Shown here: positions 52,906-61,701 of the stretch, piece by piece
How the letters are laid out: each line of letters starts with the position of its first letter
Numbering within the stretch: position 1 is the stretch's first letter
Assembly: GCA_964345225.1 (NCBI GenBank)
Contig: CAYFQB010000016.1
Span: 1 to 64,000 of the forward strand
Origin: CAYFQB01 sp964345225
GTDB lineage: Bacteria > Nitrospirota > Thermodesulfovibrionia > Thermodesulfovibrionales > UBA6898
Length of the DNA: 64,000 bases
Reading direction: 5' to 3'
Translations under genes and position numbers: made by a program
The notes under the pieces: model-generated
Database searches by the model: none
What the model was told of the DNA's origin: nothing
What the model saw: only the letters and a program-made list of their open reading frames with translations

Positions 52906-53682
52906 TTATTTTTCACCTTTGTTACCTTTATCAAAAAAATGTTTTACTATATCTATCGGAATAGGAAATAATATGGTTGAACTTTTCTCTGTTGAAATCT
53001 CTGTCAATGTCTGGAGATACCTCAGCTGAAGGGCAATTGGTTGAGACGAAATGACATTGGCAGCATCAGCTAGAGTTTTTGATGCCTGGAATTCACCTTC
53101 TGCATGAATGACCTTTGCCCTTCTTTCCCTTTCAGCCTCTGCCTGACGTGCGATTGCACGCGTCATTTCTGCGGGCAGGTCAACGTTCTTTACCTCAACT
53201 GTCGTTACTTTTATTCCCCATGGCTCTGTTTGGAAATCAATAACTTTCTGGAGTTCTGCATTTAGCTCCTCTCTTTTAGCCAGAAGGTCATCTAGCTGGC
53301 TCTGACCGAGAATGCTTCTCAGTGTAGTCTGGGCAATCTGTGAAGTTGCATAATAAAAATCTTCCACCTCTGTTATTGCCTTTATCGGGTCTATCGGCCT
53401 GAAATAAACTACTGCATTAACCTTAACCGTTATATTGTCTTTTGTTATAACATCTTGCGGAGGGATATCCATAGTAACAGTCCTCAGGCTGACCCTTACT
53501 AGTTTATCAATTATAGGCCAGATAATAATCAGTCCAGGCCCCTTTATAGGTATTACCCTGCCAAGCCTGAATACAACACCCCTTTCATACTCTTTTAATA
53601 TCTTTATAGCACTCATAAGAAGATATACCACAAAGAATATTACTATAATGATCCCAGTAAATAATGGTGTAAATACCGGCAT
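52906..53682 (-). CDS. Slipin (band 7/SPFH protein)
   Basis: 258 aa. N-terminal transmembrane hairpin (about 8-28), then SPFH domain with EYERGVVFRLGRV and GPGLIIIWPI, and a C-terminal coiled-coil region (RAIARQAEAERERRAKVIHAEGE). Together with the upstream NfeD-type protein, whose stop overlaps its ATG by one base, it forms the classic NfeD-stomatin operon, thought to organise membrane microdomains with proteolysis. Ser protease targets unknown. Confidence 0.94.
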   Translation of the reverse strand: MPVFTPLFTGIIIVIFFVVYLLMSAIKILKEYERGVVFRLGRVIPIKGPGLIIIWPIIDKLVRVSLRTVTMDIPPQDVITKDNITVKVNAVVYFRPIDPIKAITEVEDFYYATSQIAQTTLRSILGQSQLDDLLAKREELNAELQKVIDFQTEPWGIKVTTVEVKNVDLPAEMTRAIARQAEAERERRAKVIHAEGEFQASKTLADAANVISSQPIALQLRYLQTLTEISTEKSSTILFPIPIDIVKHFFDKGNKGEK

Positions 53683-54983
53683 TACTTTACCTCCTTTTTT
53701 ATGACCGTTAGTTTTAAGCCAGAGACAGATACGACCACTATATCATCTCCCTTGCTTATATTTTCATCTGAACGGGCAGACCATATTTCACCGCGCAGCA
53801 AAACCATTCCGCCTTTGCTAGTTATATCTGTTTCGGCTGTTCCTACCAGACCTATAAGACCTTCACTGCCAGTTACAGGTTTTCTTCTGTAAGCCTTGTA
53901 TGCAAGCCTGAAGGTTACAGTGAAAAACAGGGCTGTTACAACTACTGCAGGTATAATTAGAGATATCGAGACCTTTAAAAAGGGCTCCTGAGACTCAAAC
54001 AGCATGAGAGAGCCTATTATCATGGAAATTATGCCTCCAATGGTCAGCAGACCATGCGAGACAACTTTAACTTCAAGAATAAATAAAACAAGCGCAAGTA
54101 TTATGAGAAGTACGCCTGCATAATTTACTGGAAGGGTCTGGAAAGAATAAAATGCCAGAATAAGAAAGATTGCTCCTGTAACTCCCGGAAAAATAGCTCC
54201 CGGATTGGTAAGTTCGAAAAACAGCCCGTAAAATCCTAAAAGCATTAGCATATAAGCAACACTCGGGTCAGATATAAAATTGAGAATCTTATATCTTAAC
54301 CCCATTTCCTCTTTGACAATTACTGCACCGGCTGTTATGATCGTCCTCTTGCCTGCAGTGGTGTTAACTTCTCGACCATCAATGTCTACAAGGAGCTTAT
54401 TTATGTCCTTGCTGACGATATCTATTACTTTCTTTTCCAGCGCCTCTTTTTCAGTTGCAGAGATGCTTTTTCTCACTGCATCCTCTGCCCATTCTGCATT
54501 TCTTCCTGTCCTTTCTGCCAGTGATTTTATGTAGGCTGCTGCATCGTTTGTGGCTTTCTCAACCATTGTCTTGTCCATTTTCCCTCCGACTCCTACAGGA
54601 TGAGCAGCACCAATATTAGTACCAGGTGCCATAGCAGCAACATGAGCTCCCAGTGTAATGAAAACACCGGCAGAGGCAGCCCTTGCACCGCTTGGCGAGA
54701 CAAAAACAACAACTGGCACCTCACTGGCTATTATGTCCTTGACTATGTTTCTCATTGAAGTATCAAGGCCCCCGGGTGTATCGAGTTCAATGATTATGGC
54801 CTCAGCCTTCATATCATTTGCCTTTTTTATGCTCTTGCCGATGAATTCAGACGCTACAGGGTTTATTACTCCGCTAAATTTTACGACTAGTACCTGATTG
54901 CCTTGATCCTGGGAAGAGGCTGTAGCTATAATGATATAAAATGAAGCAACTAAAAGGGTAAATGAGAGTAATTTCTTTAACAT
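53682..54983 (-). CDS. NfeD-type membrane serine protease (ClpP-like)
   Basis: 433 aa. Signal peptide or membrane anchor (1-25), ClpP-class periplasmic protease domain with the Ser in PSGARAASAGVFI, then four to five transmembrane helices (about 225-335) and a C-terminal OB-fold NfeD domain (about 365-430). The full-length archaeal 1510-N type is complete. It processes stomatin in relatives; the slipin follows directly. Confidence 0.94.
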   Translation of the reverse strand: MLKKLLSFTLLVASFYIIIATASSQDQGNQVLVVKFSGVINPVASEFIGKSIKKANDMKAEAIIIELDTPGGLDTSMRNIVKDIIASEVPVVVFVSPSGARAASAGVFITLGAHVAAMAPGTNIGAAHPVGVGGKMDKTMVEKATNDAAAYIKSLAERTGRNAEWAEDAVRKSISATEKEALEKKVIDIVSKDINKLLVDIDGREVNTTAGKRTIITAGAVIVKEEMGLRYKILNFISDPSVAYMLMLLGFYGLFFELTNPGAIFPGVTGAIFLILAFYSFQTLPVNYAGVLLIILALVLFILEVKVVSHGLLTIGGIISMIIGSLMLFESQEPFLKVSISLIIPAVVVTALFFTVTFRLAYKAYRRKPVTGSEGLIGLVGTAETDITSKGGMVLLRGEIWSARSDENISKGDDIVVVSVSGLKLTVIKKEVK

Positions 54984-55065
54984 ATTTTATTATACAATTA
55001 ACCGGAATAGTTTAGGTTTTTTGTTCTATCTTGTCCCCTAATAAATGTTATCATATAACTCTTTT

Positions 55066-55252
55066 ATTTTAATAGATAATTTTTCTTTCATCCCTAAATT
55101 AGCAGTACAAGATGCAGTCGTATACTTTTTACTACGAAAATACATTTATTTCATTAAGGAAAACACTTATAAAAGACACTGGGATATCAGAGTTGAGAAT
55201 TATTAGATTCTCCACTTACACCTCCGTGGTGTAAGGAGAAGGTTCTTTTTTA
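55066..55252 (+). ncRNA. Candidate small RNA between NfeD and APH kinase genes
   Basis: Predicted only from a promoter-like pair at 55031-55059 and the hairpin-T terminator at its end. The transcript would run opposite to both neighbours and could act in trans or as antisense to the nfeD leader. No homology or conserved structure is known to me. Confidence 0.3.
55208..55252 (+). terminator. Intrinsic terminator, plus strand
   Basis: A stem with arms CTTACACC (55215-55222) and GGTGTAAG (55228-55235), extended imperfectly by TTCTCC/GAGAA, is followed on the plus strand by a T-rich stretch (55242-55252). On the minus strand there is no T tract. No plus-strand gene lies upstream, so it ends a transcript not otherwise annotated. 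Confidence 0.6.
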
Positions 55253-55334
55253 TTATATAATCAATAGGTTGATAGATATAGTTAAACCTATTGATTAAGT
55301 AAATAAAAGTATGTATCTGATCCCAATATCTTCT

Positions 55335-56321
55335 TTAGTTACAATGATCATCTATAAATTTCTTTAAATTTACAACAGTATTTCGTTTTATATTATTTCT
55401 TACAAAATGACTGAAAATTTCGAAGTTTGAACATTGAGTTGCTACCATCCAGATAAAACTTACAGCTCCGAAGTAAGGTATCAAACTAATCTCTGATTTA
55501 TTTAGTCCCCGTATTTCCTGATACCCTTCTAAAAAATCCTTCATTATTATTTCTGTATCTTTATAGAATCGAATAATTGAAAAATAAAATGAAGCTATAT
55601 CATAAACAAAATAACAACAACAGCATGAATCAAAATCATATATAGTAATCTCATTGCTATCTGAAATATGATAATTTGCAGGATGAAAGTCACCGTGACA
55701 TATTCCAAAGTCAAGGTCATTTAAAGAAATTGACTCAAATTTTAGCTTTAAATTATTTATGATTTCATTTAAATTCTTTAAATCATCATGTCTATCGTCA
55801 ATGAAAGGCTCAATACTAAGAAAAGACTTATCTAACAGAGATCTAATATCAAGGTAGCATTCACGGTTTTTCAGTCTTTTATTGATAGTTAAACTGTGAA
55901 TTTTAGCCAGCTCTCTGCCGGTAATATGACTTTGCTCTGATGTAATTCTGGCAAGGGGTGATTCGCCTTTTGCATAAGAAAACAAAACCGCATATCTCAC
56001 ACCTTCAGGAGCATATATCTTCTGAATTAAATTGTTATCTCTATCTGGTACAGGAATAGAAACAGAAACACCGTTAGCTTTCAAGTATTGAAGAAGTTCA
56101 ATTTCAGCCTCAATTTCTTCCATATTTCTCCAGTTGTATCTATAAACTTTAAAAATATACTTTGATGTTGAATCTTCTACAAGATAATTATCGTTAAGGC
56201 CTCTAAATAAATATTCGCATAGTATCAGGCCGTTTAGAGGATATTTTATTAAAATTTTTTCCTGCAAAGCACAGGATGATAGAGTTGAATATTGCACTGG
56301 AAATGATTTATCGTTTTTCAT
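55335..56321 (-). CDS. APH-fold phosphotransferase (aminoglycoside phosphotransferase family)
   Basis: 328 aa. Kinase-like fold: the catalytic loop GICHGDFHPANYHI and the metal site TIYDFDSCCCCYFVYDIASF are intact. The family includes antibiotic kinases, choline kinase, SrkA and type II homoserine kinase. The four consecutive cysteines after DFDS are odd. Nothing nearby points to resistance; homoserine or another small-molecule kinase is possible. Confidence 0.8.
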   Translation of the reverse strand: MKNDKSFPVQYSTLSSCALQEKILIKYPLNGLILCEYLFRGLNDNYLVEDSTSKYIFKVYRYNWRNMEEIEAEIELLQYLKANGVSVSIPVPDRDNNLIQKIYAPEGVRYAVLFSYAKGESPLARITSEQSHITGRELAKIHSLTINKRLKNRECYLDIRSLLDKSFLSIEPFIDDRHDDLKNLNEIINNLKLKFESISLNDLDFGICHGDFHPANYHISDSNEITIYDFDSCCCCYFVYDIASFYFSIIRFYKDTEIIMKDFLEGYQEIRGLNKSEISLIPYFGAVSFIWMVATQCSNFEIFSHFVRNNIKRNTVVNLKKFIDDHCN

Positions 56322-56510
56322 TTTTTAAAAATTAACAATCTTACTTATATAAATTTTTTAAGGAATTAGTATAATTCGTTTATATCCATTTAGTCCAAGA
56401 TAGCAACTATTACCCCTTAGTTTTAATCTATACCCTGTTGATGGGTTTTTCAAGCAGACATATTAGGGACAAACTATTGCTGTCAGCCATCCAACAATAG
56501 CAAACTTCAT

Positions 56511-56972
56511 TTAAAATTTTGTTATTTTTACTTCTATCTCTTTACCCTTTTCCAGAATGACAATGAGCATCGAATTGGGGAAAGTACCCGGATTTAGGTA
56601 ATAAATATCTTTTTTCTTTTCCATTCTCAGCCGGTGAGTATGGCCATGCATATATAAGTCAATCTTCTCTCCATCAAATTTTCTTTCTAATTTTTTATCT
56701 GTAACAAATAAACCATGCCCATGAAAAATTCCAATCATTTTTCCTTCAGCTTCTATAATCTCTTTTTCTTTTAATATTTCTTTGATTGCAGGAGGATCCA
56801 TATTACCTGCAACTCCGCAGAAATTCCCCAGTGTCTTTAATTGTTGAACGACTCTAATATTAGTATAATCACCGCAATGGACTATTAAATCCAGTTTTAA
56901 GTTTTTAAGTTTTTCTAATACCTCAGGGGATAAACTGGAAGCATGGGTATCCGAAATAACTCCTATTTTCAT
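56511..56972 (-). CDS. YfcE/MJ0936-type metallophosphoesterase
   Basis: 153 aa calcineurin-like phosphoesterase. Metal ligands in ISDTHAS, CGDYTN, GNMDP, HGHG and HGHTHRL are complete. Such enzymes hydrolyse phosphodiesters in vitro; the physiological substrate is unknown. GAGGAG precedes the ATG. The 190-bp gap after it holds nothing recognisable. Confidence 0.92.
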   Translation of the reverse strand: MKIGVISDTHASSLSPEVLEKLKNLKLDLIVHCGDYTNIRVVQQLKTLGNFCGVAGNMDPPAIKEILKEKEIIEAEGKMIGIFHGHGLFVTDKKLERKFDGEKIDLYMHGHTHRLRMEKKKDIYYLNPGTFPNSMLIVILEKGKEIEVKITKF

Positions 56973-57157
56973 AACTCCTCATTTAAATTTATTTCTACTT
57001 TTCAAATTATTATTAAATATTAATATCATCTATTTCGAAAAACAATAACAAAAGGAATAAAAAATTTAGGGTAAAGCTGACCTCGAATCGGCATTTTGAT
57101 TCTTAAATAATCTGATATAATTTAATTAAGTATATTTCAGCAAAAGGGGGGACGATT

Positions 57158-57361
57158 ATGACTTATGAAATGAAATGTGATTGCGGGAAGACCGTGACTG
57201 TAGAAGCCTCTAACAAAGACGAAGCAGTCCATAAGGTTAAAGAAATCATGAACGAAGAGGCGATCAAAGAGCACATGGCATCTGAACATCCGGGACAGCC
57301 GGTTCCGACAGTTGAGCAGGCACACGCAATGATAGAACAGAACCTTAATCAAGTGAGCTAA
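57158..57361 (+). CDS. Small DUF1059-like protein
   Basis: 67 aa. Begins MTYEMKCDCGKTVTVEASNK and has a central helix (DEAVHKVKEIMNEEAIKEHM) ending near a His. This resembles small DUF1059-type proteins (metal site from Cys and His), but the match is loose. Strong AAGGGGGG ribosome site. Function unknown. Confidence 0.65.
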   Translation: MTYEMKCDCGKTVTVEASNKDEAVHKVKEIMNEEAIKEHMASEHPGQPVPTVEQAHAMIEQNLNQVS

Positions 57362-57400
57362 GCTAAACTAAAGAGCATTCTATAGAAGGAGGATAATTTT

Positions 57401-58054
57401 GTGTTTTTCTTAAATTTTAATGAGGCAGTACATTTCATAGTGAATATGAGAAACTTCAGAAAGATACTCATCATAATATTCGTTTTTACAATCATTGTTT
57501 ATTTAACGAATTCCTCTTTAGCGACAGAAGGCAAAGTATGCACTCCAACGCAAAATGATGTCGAGGGTCCATACTACCTGCCTGATGCACCAATCAGAAC
57601 ACAGATCGCAGATCCGGACGAGCCGGGAGAACACATAATCATAAAAGGGAAAGTCTTACGCATTGATTGTAAAACGCCTATTAAAGACGCACTTGTTGAG
57701 ATATGGCAGACTGATTCAAAGGGAAAATATTATTACAAGGACGAAGGATACAGATTGCGTGGACAGATGAGAACAGACAAGGACGGTTTATATAAGTTTA
57801 GTTCCATTAAACCCGGACGTTACAGGATAGGCTTCGGTTACAGGCCTGCACATATTCACATTAAGGTTTCTCATCCTGGTTACACAACTCTGGTAACACA
57901 GCTATATTTTAAAGGTGATCCTTATCTCTGGCCGAAAGATGCATGCGGCAGAGGATGCAGGTCAAATGATCCCTTGCGTATCATTGAATTAAATAAGAAA
58001 AAGGACATGCTTGAAGGAAATTTATCAATTATTTTAAAGCCGGATAAAAAATAA
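57401..58054 (+). CDS. Exported intradiol ring-cleavage dioxygenase-like protein
   Basis: 217 aa. GTG start with AAGGAGGA upstream; a hydrophobic signal at about 20-38 suggests export. The fold matches the intradiol dioxygenase family: NDVEGPYYLP, a first likely iron Tyr in DSKGKYYYKDEG, GQMRTDKDGLYKFSSIKPGRY with the second Tyr, and RPAHIHIKVSHPGY with both His. All four iron ligands seem present. Catechol cleavage needs oxygen, so a secreted member in a likely anaerobe is notable; the real substrate is not known. Confidence 0.82.
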   Translation: MFFLNFNEAVHFIVNMRNFRKILIIIFVFTIIVYLTNSSLATEGKVCTPTQNDVEGPYYLPDAPIRTQIADPDEPGEHIIIKGKVLRIDCKTPIKDALVEIWQTDSKGKYYYKDEGYRLRGQMRTDKDGLYKFSSIKPGRYRIGFGYRPAHIHIKVSHPGYTTLVTQLYFKGDPYLWPKDACGRGCRSNDPLRIIELNKKKDMLEGNLSIILKPDKK

Positions 58055-58079
58055 AAATAAATATCTTGCCTGAGTGACT

Positions 58080-58751
58080 ATGAAGAACAAAGTTGTTTTT
58101 ATAACAGGGTCCAGTAACGGAATCGGCAGGGAGACCGCTTTTAAATTTGCCTCTGAAAAGGCAAAAGTTATATTAACTTATTTTAATGACAGGCAGGGAG
58201 GGCAAAATACAGAAAAGAGGTGCATGGAGCTGGGGGCCTCTGAAACATTACTTATTAAGTTGAATCTCAAGGATAATAAAAGCATATTAAAAGCAGTTGA
58301 TAAAGTTGTTAAGACATTTGGAAAGATCGATATTCTCATAAATAACGCTGGTGCCGCGGTCTGGAAGCCGTTTAAAAAACAGAACCTTGCTGATATTGAA
58401 AATCAGATCAGGACAAACCTTGAAGGACTAATTAAGATTACCTCTATATGTCTTCCTCATGTAAAGGATATGATAATCAACATATCGAGCGGTGCCGGAC
58501 AGACAGGTGTTGCTGATCTTGTTCCTTATTGTGCAACTAAATTTGGTGTTCGGGGATTTACCCAGGCCCTTGCGCAGGAGATATCAAGTCCGAAGATCTA
58601 CGCTGTCAATCCCGATATGACTAAAACTAGGATGACCTACTATCAGGGGAGGCCTGCTGAACAGGTTGCTCAGGTTTTATTAAATACGGCAAAGGGTAAG
58701 TACAGGAAAACTTCCGGCGGTGATATTAATGTCTGGGATTATTATGAGTGA
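58080..58751 (+). CDS. Short-chain dehydrogenase/reductase
   Basis: About 223 aa. Cofactor motif TGSSNGIGRETA, NNAG in INNAGAAVWKP, catalytic Ser in ISSGAG, and YxxxK in YCATKFG. GTG 58074 and ATG 58080 are both possible starts; the ATG is taken. It overlaps the next gene by 8 bp. Substrate unclear. Confidence 0.9.
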   Translation: MKNKVVFITGSSNGIGRETAFKFASEKAKVILTYFNDRQGGQNTEKRCMELGASETLLIKLNLKDNKSILKAVDKVVKTFGKIDILINNAGAAVWKPFKKQNLADIENQIRTNLEGLIKITSICLPHVKDMIINISSGAGQTGVADLVPYCATKFGVRGFTQALAQEISSPKIYAVNPDMTKTRMTYYQGRPAEQVAQVLLNTAKGKYRKTSGGDINVWDYYE

Positions 58752-59712
58752 TTTAGCATTCACATCCTCTGACAGAGTACTGGTTCTGGGCGCAACCGGT
58801 TTTATAGGCAGTCGCCTTGTAAATGAATTATTAAAACAAAATATAAAGACTCGCGTCCTAGTTCGCAATAAATCAAAAGCCGCTTCTCTGTTTCCCACGG
58901 ATGCTGATATTGAGATATTAAGCGGTGACGTTCTCAAAGGTGAAGGACTAAGCGAAGCACTTCAGAATATTCATACTGCCTACTATCTCATTCATTCCAT
59001 GGGAGGCCGGAGCATAAGGCAGAATATCGAGTTTGCAGAAATGGACAAGAAATCGGCGAATAATTTTGTTACTGCGGCAGACAAGGCAGGTCTTAAACGT
59101 ATCATTTATCTCGGAGGTCTAGGTGAGATGGGCGAGGATCTGTCAGAGCATCTAAAAAGCAGGACTGAGGTAGCAGAAATCCTTTCACAAGGTTCGGCAA
59201 AAGAAACATTTCTCAGGGCAGCTATCATCATAGGCGCAGGCGGCTCATCCTTTGAAATGCTACGCTATCTTGTAGAACGCCTGCCGGTCATGATATGCCC
59301 AAAATGGATAAATACACGAATTCAGCCTATAGCAGTGAGAGATGTTCTTGCATTTCTTGTGGGGTGCCTTTTAAACCCTGAGACAGCCGGTCAAAAGTTC
59401 GATATCTGCGGACCTGATGTACTGACGTACAGGGAAATGATGAACCAGTATGCTGAAGCACGTGGTCTTGCCAAAAGACTTATAATTGATGTGCCCGTGT
59501 TAACACCACAGCTTTCCGCTTACTGGGTTGATCTGGTAACTCCCGTGCCTTCAGGGGTTGCTCATCCTCTGATTGAAGGCATGAAGAACGAAGTTATATG
59601 CAAAGACAGCGGTATAGATAATTATGTAAACATCGATAAGACCCCTTTTAAAGAGGCTGTAAAAATAGCTTTTTCAGAAGAAAAAACCGGGCCAGGTATA
59701 ACAGGTTTTTAG
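58744..59712 (+). CDS. NAD(P)-binding atypical SDR-fold epimerase/NmrA-like protein
   Basis: About 322 aa. N-terminal Rossmann motif VLVLGATGFIGSRL, then YLIHSMG and DMDKKSANNF-type stretches; the canonical SDR YxxxK is not obvious, so it is of the atypical SDR5/complex I subunit-like group. The start at 58744 replaces the longer frame from 58720. Overlaps the previous gene by 8 bp; the two may act together. Confidence 0.85.
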   Translation: MSDLAFTSSDRVLVLGATGFIGSRLVNELLKQNIKTRVLVRNKSKAASLFPTDADIEILSGDVLKGEGLSEALQNIHTAYYLIHSMGGRSIRQNIEFAEMDKKSANNFVTAADKAGLKRIIYLGGLGEMGEDLSEHLKSRTEVAEILSQGSAKETFLRAAIIIGAGGSSFEMLRYLVERLPVMICPKWINTRIQPIAVRDVLAFLVGCLLNPETAGQKFDICGPDVLTYREMMNQYAEARGLAKRLIIDVPVLTPQLSAYWVDLVTPVPSGVAHPLIEGMKNEVICKDSGIDNYVNIDKTPFKEAVKIAFSEEKTGPGITGF

Positions 59713-59719
59713 AATTACA

Positions 59720-60610
59720 TCAGTTAAAGATTCTTTTTCTTCGTAATATATCTCTTGCTTTTAAAGCGCTTTTCTCCTTGTCCTTTATCTCACACATTAT
59801 ATCGAAGTCAAAACCTTTAGTTTTAGCAATAAACAAACCGAAGTCCCCAAGATTTATTGAGGCTGAATGTGAGCCCGTTCTTTTTGTCCTGTCCTGACTG
59901 CTGTAATCTACAATAGGCAGGCCGTCTTTTCCTTTCCATGTAGAGTAAGCTCTTAAGAAAGCCTTGTTCATACTTTCTCCACCGCTGTTACATCTGTGGT
60001 GAAGAGTGTCAAAAACAACCGGCATCCCGGTTTTTTTGTGCACTGAAATACAATCTTTAACATTATAAATACGCTCGTCGTTTTCAATAACAAGCCTCCT
60101 TTGTATCTTTACAGGCAATGTCATGTATCTCTCGATAAATCTAGTCATGCTTTCTCTTTTATTTCCGTATGATCCTCCAACATGAATTTGAATCTTAGAT
60201 GTCATGTCAGTACCAAGCAGATCAAGCACCTCTGCATGATAGCTGAGTTCAGTTACACTTCGGTAAAATATATCTTTATCGGGTGAATTAATAAGCGTAA
60301 ACTGGTCAGGATGCATGGAAACCCTTATCTTGTGCTTTTTGATAAATCTTCCAATTTCTCTTAAATTTTCTCTAAATTCCTTCTGCCACGGAAACGTGCA
60401 GACCGGATGAGATGCAAAGGGGATTAAATCAGAGGTTATCCTGAAAAAAAGCAGGTTGTTTTCCTTGTTAAACTTAAGTGTCTCCATAAGACAATCGAGG
60501 TTATTCTTTACAGTAGAACGCATCCTTTCTTCAGAATAAGAAGCCAGTCGGAATGTCCTGGAACTCCTGCAAGGCAGAGACAGATTAATGCAGGGATATC
60601 CTATCTTCAT
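59720..60610 (-). CDS. uvsE: UV damage endonuclease
   Basis: 296 aa TIM barrel. Marks of UvsE: IGYPCINLSL, SLPFASHPV-type (LIPFASHPV), RVSMHPDQFTLINSP, IQIHVGGSYGNK, ENDERIYNV and HHRCN. It cuts 5' of pyrimidine dimers and other lesions, starting an excision repair that needs no photolyase or UvrABC. It overlaps the oxidase-like gene by 4 bp (ATGA). Confidence 0.93.
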   Translation of the reverse strand: MKIGYPCINLSLPCRSSRTFRLASYSEERMRSTVKNNLDCLMETLKFNKENNLLFFRITSDLIPFASHPVCTFPWQKEFRENLREIGRFIKKHKIRVSMHPDQFTLINSPDKDIFYRSVTELSYHAEVLDLLGTDMTSKIQIHVGGSYGNKRESMTRFIERYMTLPVKIQRRLVIENDERIYNVKDCISVHKKTGMPVVFDTLHHRCNSGGESMNKAFLRAYSTWKGKDGLPIVDYSSQDRTKRTGSHSASINLGDFGLFIAKTKGFDFDIMCEIKDKEKSALKARDILRRKRIFN

Positions 60611-61101
60611 CTACTCTTGCTTGAAGACCATTCAGTAACTGCCTGGAACCTGTTGACGTGCAGGCAGTATTCTATTTTGACCATAATGAGCACAGTTGAT
60701 ACAGAGTTGATAAATGACCTCAGTGTGGAATGTTTTTTTATGAATATGTCTGCAAGTTCTGTTCTTTTTCTGCCCCTTACAAAACGGGCCTTACCCTGAA
60801 TGGTCACTGCCTCTGCATCTATGTAATCTTTAGATGTATTTTTTGCCGTATTTATCAGAATTGAAACATTTTTGTTTTTAAGCATGTTTCTGTACTTTTG
60901 GGTCTTCTTCGGTGTGGCAAATAATATATGCCTGTTATCAGGAGTAAGTGCAAAAGATACCAGAGAGGTGTAAGGTTTATTGCCTGATAAAGTTGCCAGC
61001 ACTGCATGACGCTGTTTTCGGTTGATAACTTTTAGCCTTTGGGGTACGTCTGCATCACCTTTTGTTTTTTGTATCAGTATTTTTTTACCCATAAAACTCA
61101 A
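60607..61101 (-). CDS. Pyridoxamine 5'-phosphate oxidase-like FMN/F420-type protein
   Basis: 164 aa split-beta-barrel fold: AVLATLSGNKPYTSLVSFALTPD, then KTQKYRNMLKNKNVSILINT and VTIQGKARFV, as in the flavin/heme-binding PNPOx family. It is not the true PdxH. Substrate or cofactor unknown. Upstream of uvsE in an overlapping pair. Alternative ATG nine bases further in. Confidence 0.85.
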   Translation of the reverse strand: MSFMGKKILIQKTKGDADVPQRLKVINRKQRHAVLATLSGNKPYTSLVSFALTPDNRHILFATPKKTQKYRNMLKNKNVSILINTAKNTSKDYIDAEAVTIQGKARFVRGRKRTELADIFIKKHSTLRSFINSVSTVLIMVKIEYCLHVNRFQAVTEWSSSKSR

Positions 61102-61701
61102 ACTTTTAATTTAAATGTATAAATATTATACATAATAACGAATCGCTTCGGTGTGAGTCTTTTTTATCCGCCTTGTAGTGCCTTCCCGCCTATTGCGCGG
61201 CCTACCAGTCGGAACATCGTGTAGATCCCAACACTTCGGGGCCAGTTTTTTTGATATGGTGGCGTGTTTGATCCAAATAAATCTGTATTGTGCCATGTTA
61301 CACTATTGAGCACTACATTTCTGTGCCATGCGTAACATTTTTCAAAATAATAACTAATCAATTATTCCCTCAATAATCCTAAGTACTTGTTTTTATTACT
61401 TTAAAAAAACTGATTATTTACCCTTTATTGGCATATATTTTGATTAGTAGTTTTCGAAATGAATCTAGGGGGATATAGAATATTATCGGACTGCTGAACG
61501 GCATACCTCGGTAAAACCTGCAATTTCTTTCAGGGAGGTGATGGATATATTATTTTTTTAAGTTACAGGATACTTAAAACTTTTAGTCTTGTAGCTTACA
61601 GTATTACAGTGAATTAAATCATTGTATTGTCTTGTAAAAATGTCGTGTTATTAAATGTTTTTCTGAAAATAACGCAGACAAAATTAGAGAAGGAGGCCAA
61701 T
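61102..61701. other. Long intergenic region with sigma-54-like promoter and unassigned leader
   Basis: About 600 bp. The part at 61140-61380 encodes nothing I can identify; a short minus-strand frame there (65 codons) lacks a ribosome site. The sigma-54-like site at 61429 would give a leader of about 245 nt to the peptidoglycan-binding protein. The stretch 61486-61545 has a GC-richer, potentially folded appearance, but matches no riboswitch class I know. Confidence 0.4.
61429..61444 (+). promoter_or_regulatory. Sigma-54-like promoter upstream of the peptidoglycan-binding protein
   Basis: TGGCATA-N4-TTGAT, nearly the same as the site at 40950. GG and GA lie at the -24/-12 spacing; the -12 C is replaced by A. 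Confidence 0.5.

Larger units (their letters stand above)
54984..55334. other. Intergenic region with a candidate small RNA
   Basis: 350 bp between minus-strand genes. A plus-strand promoter (TTGTCC, 17 bp, TATAAC; 55031-55059) and a plus-strand terminator (55208-55252) frame about 185 nt. A perfect 10-bp inverted repeat (TCAATAGGTT/AACCTATTGA, 55261-55294) follows it. No protein-coding frame with a ribosome site was seen. Confidence 0.5.

Noticed and set aside
61164..61361. 65-codon minus-strand frame in the 61-kb gap
   Set aside because: No ribosome site, odd composition and no recognisable domain; treated as non-coding.
61486..61545. Riboswitch (cyclic di-GMP type) before the peptidoglycan-binding protein
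   Set aside because: Some GC-rich paired-looking segments, but the conserved core of GEMM-type or other known riboswitches is absent.
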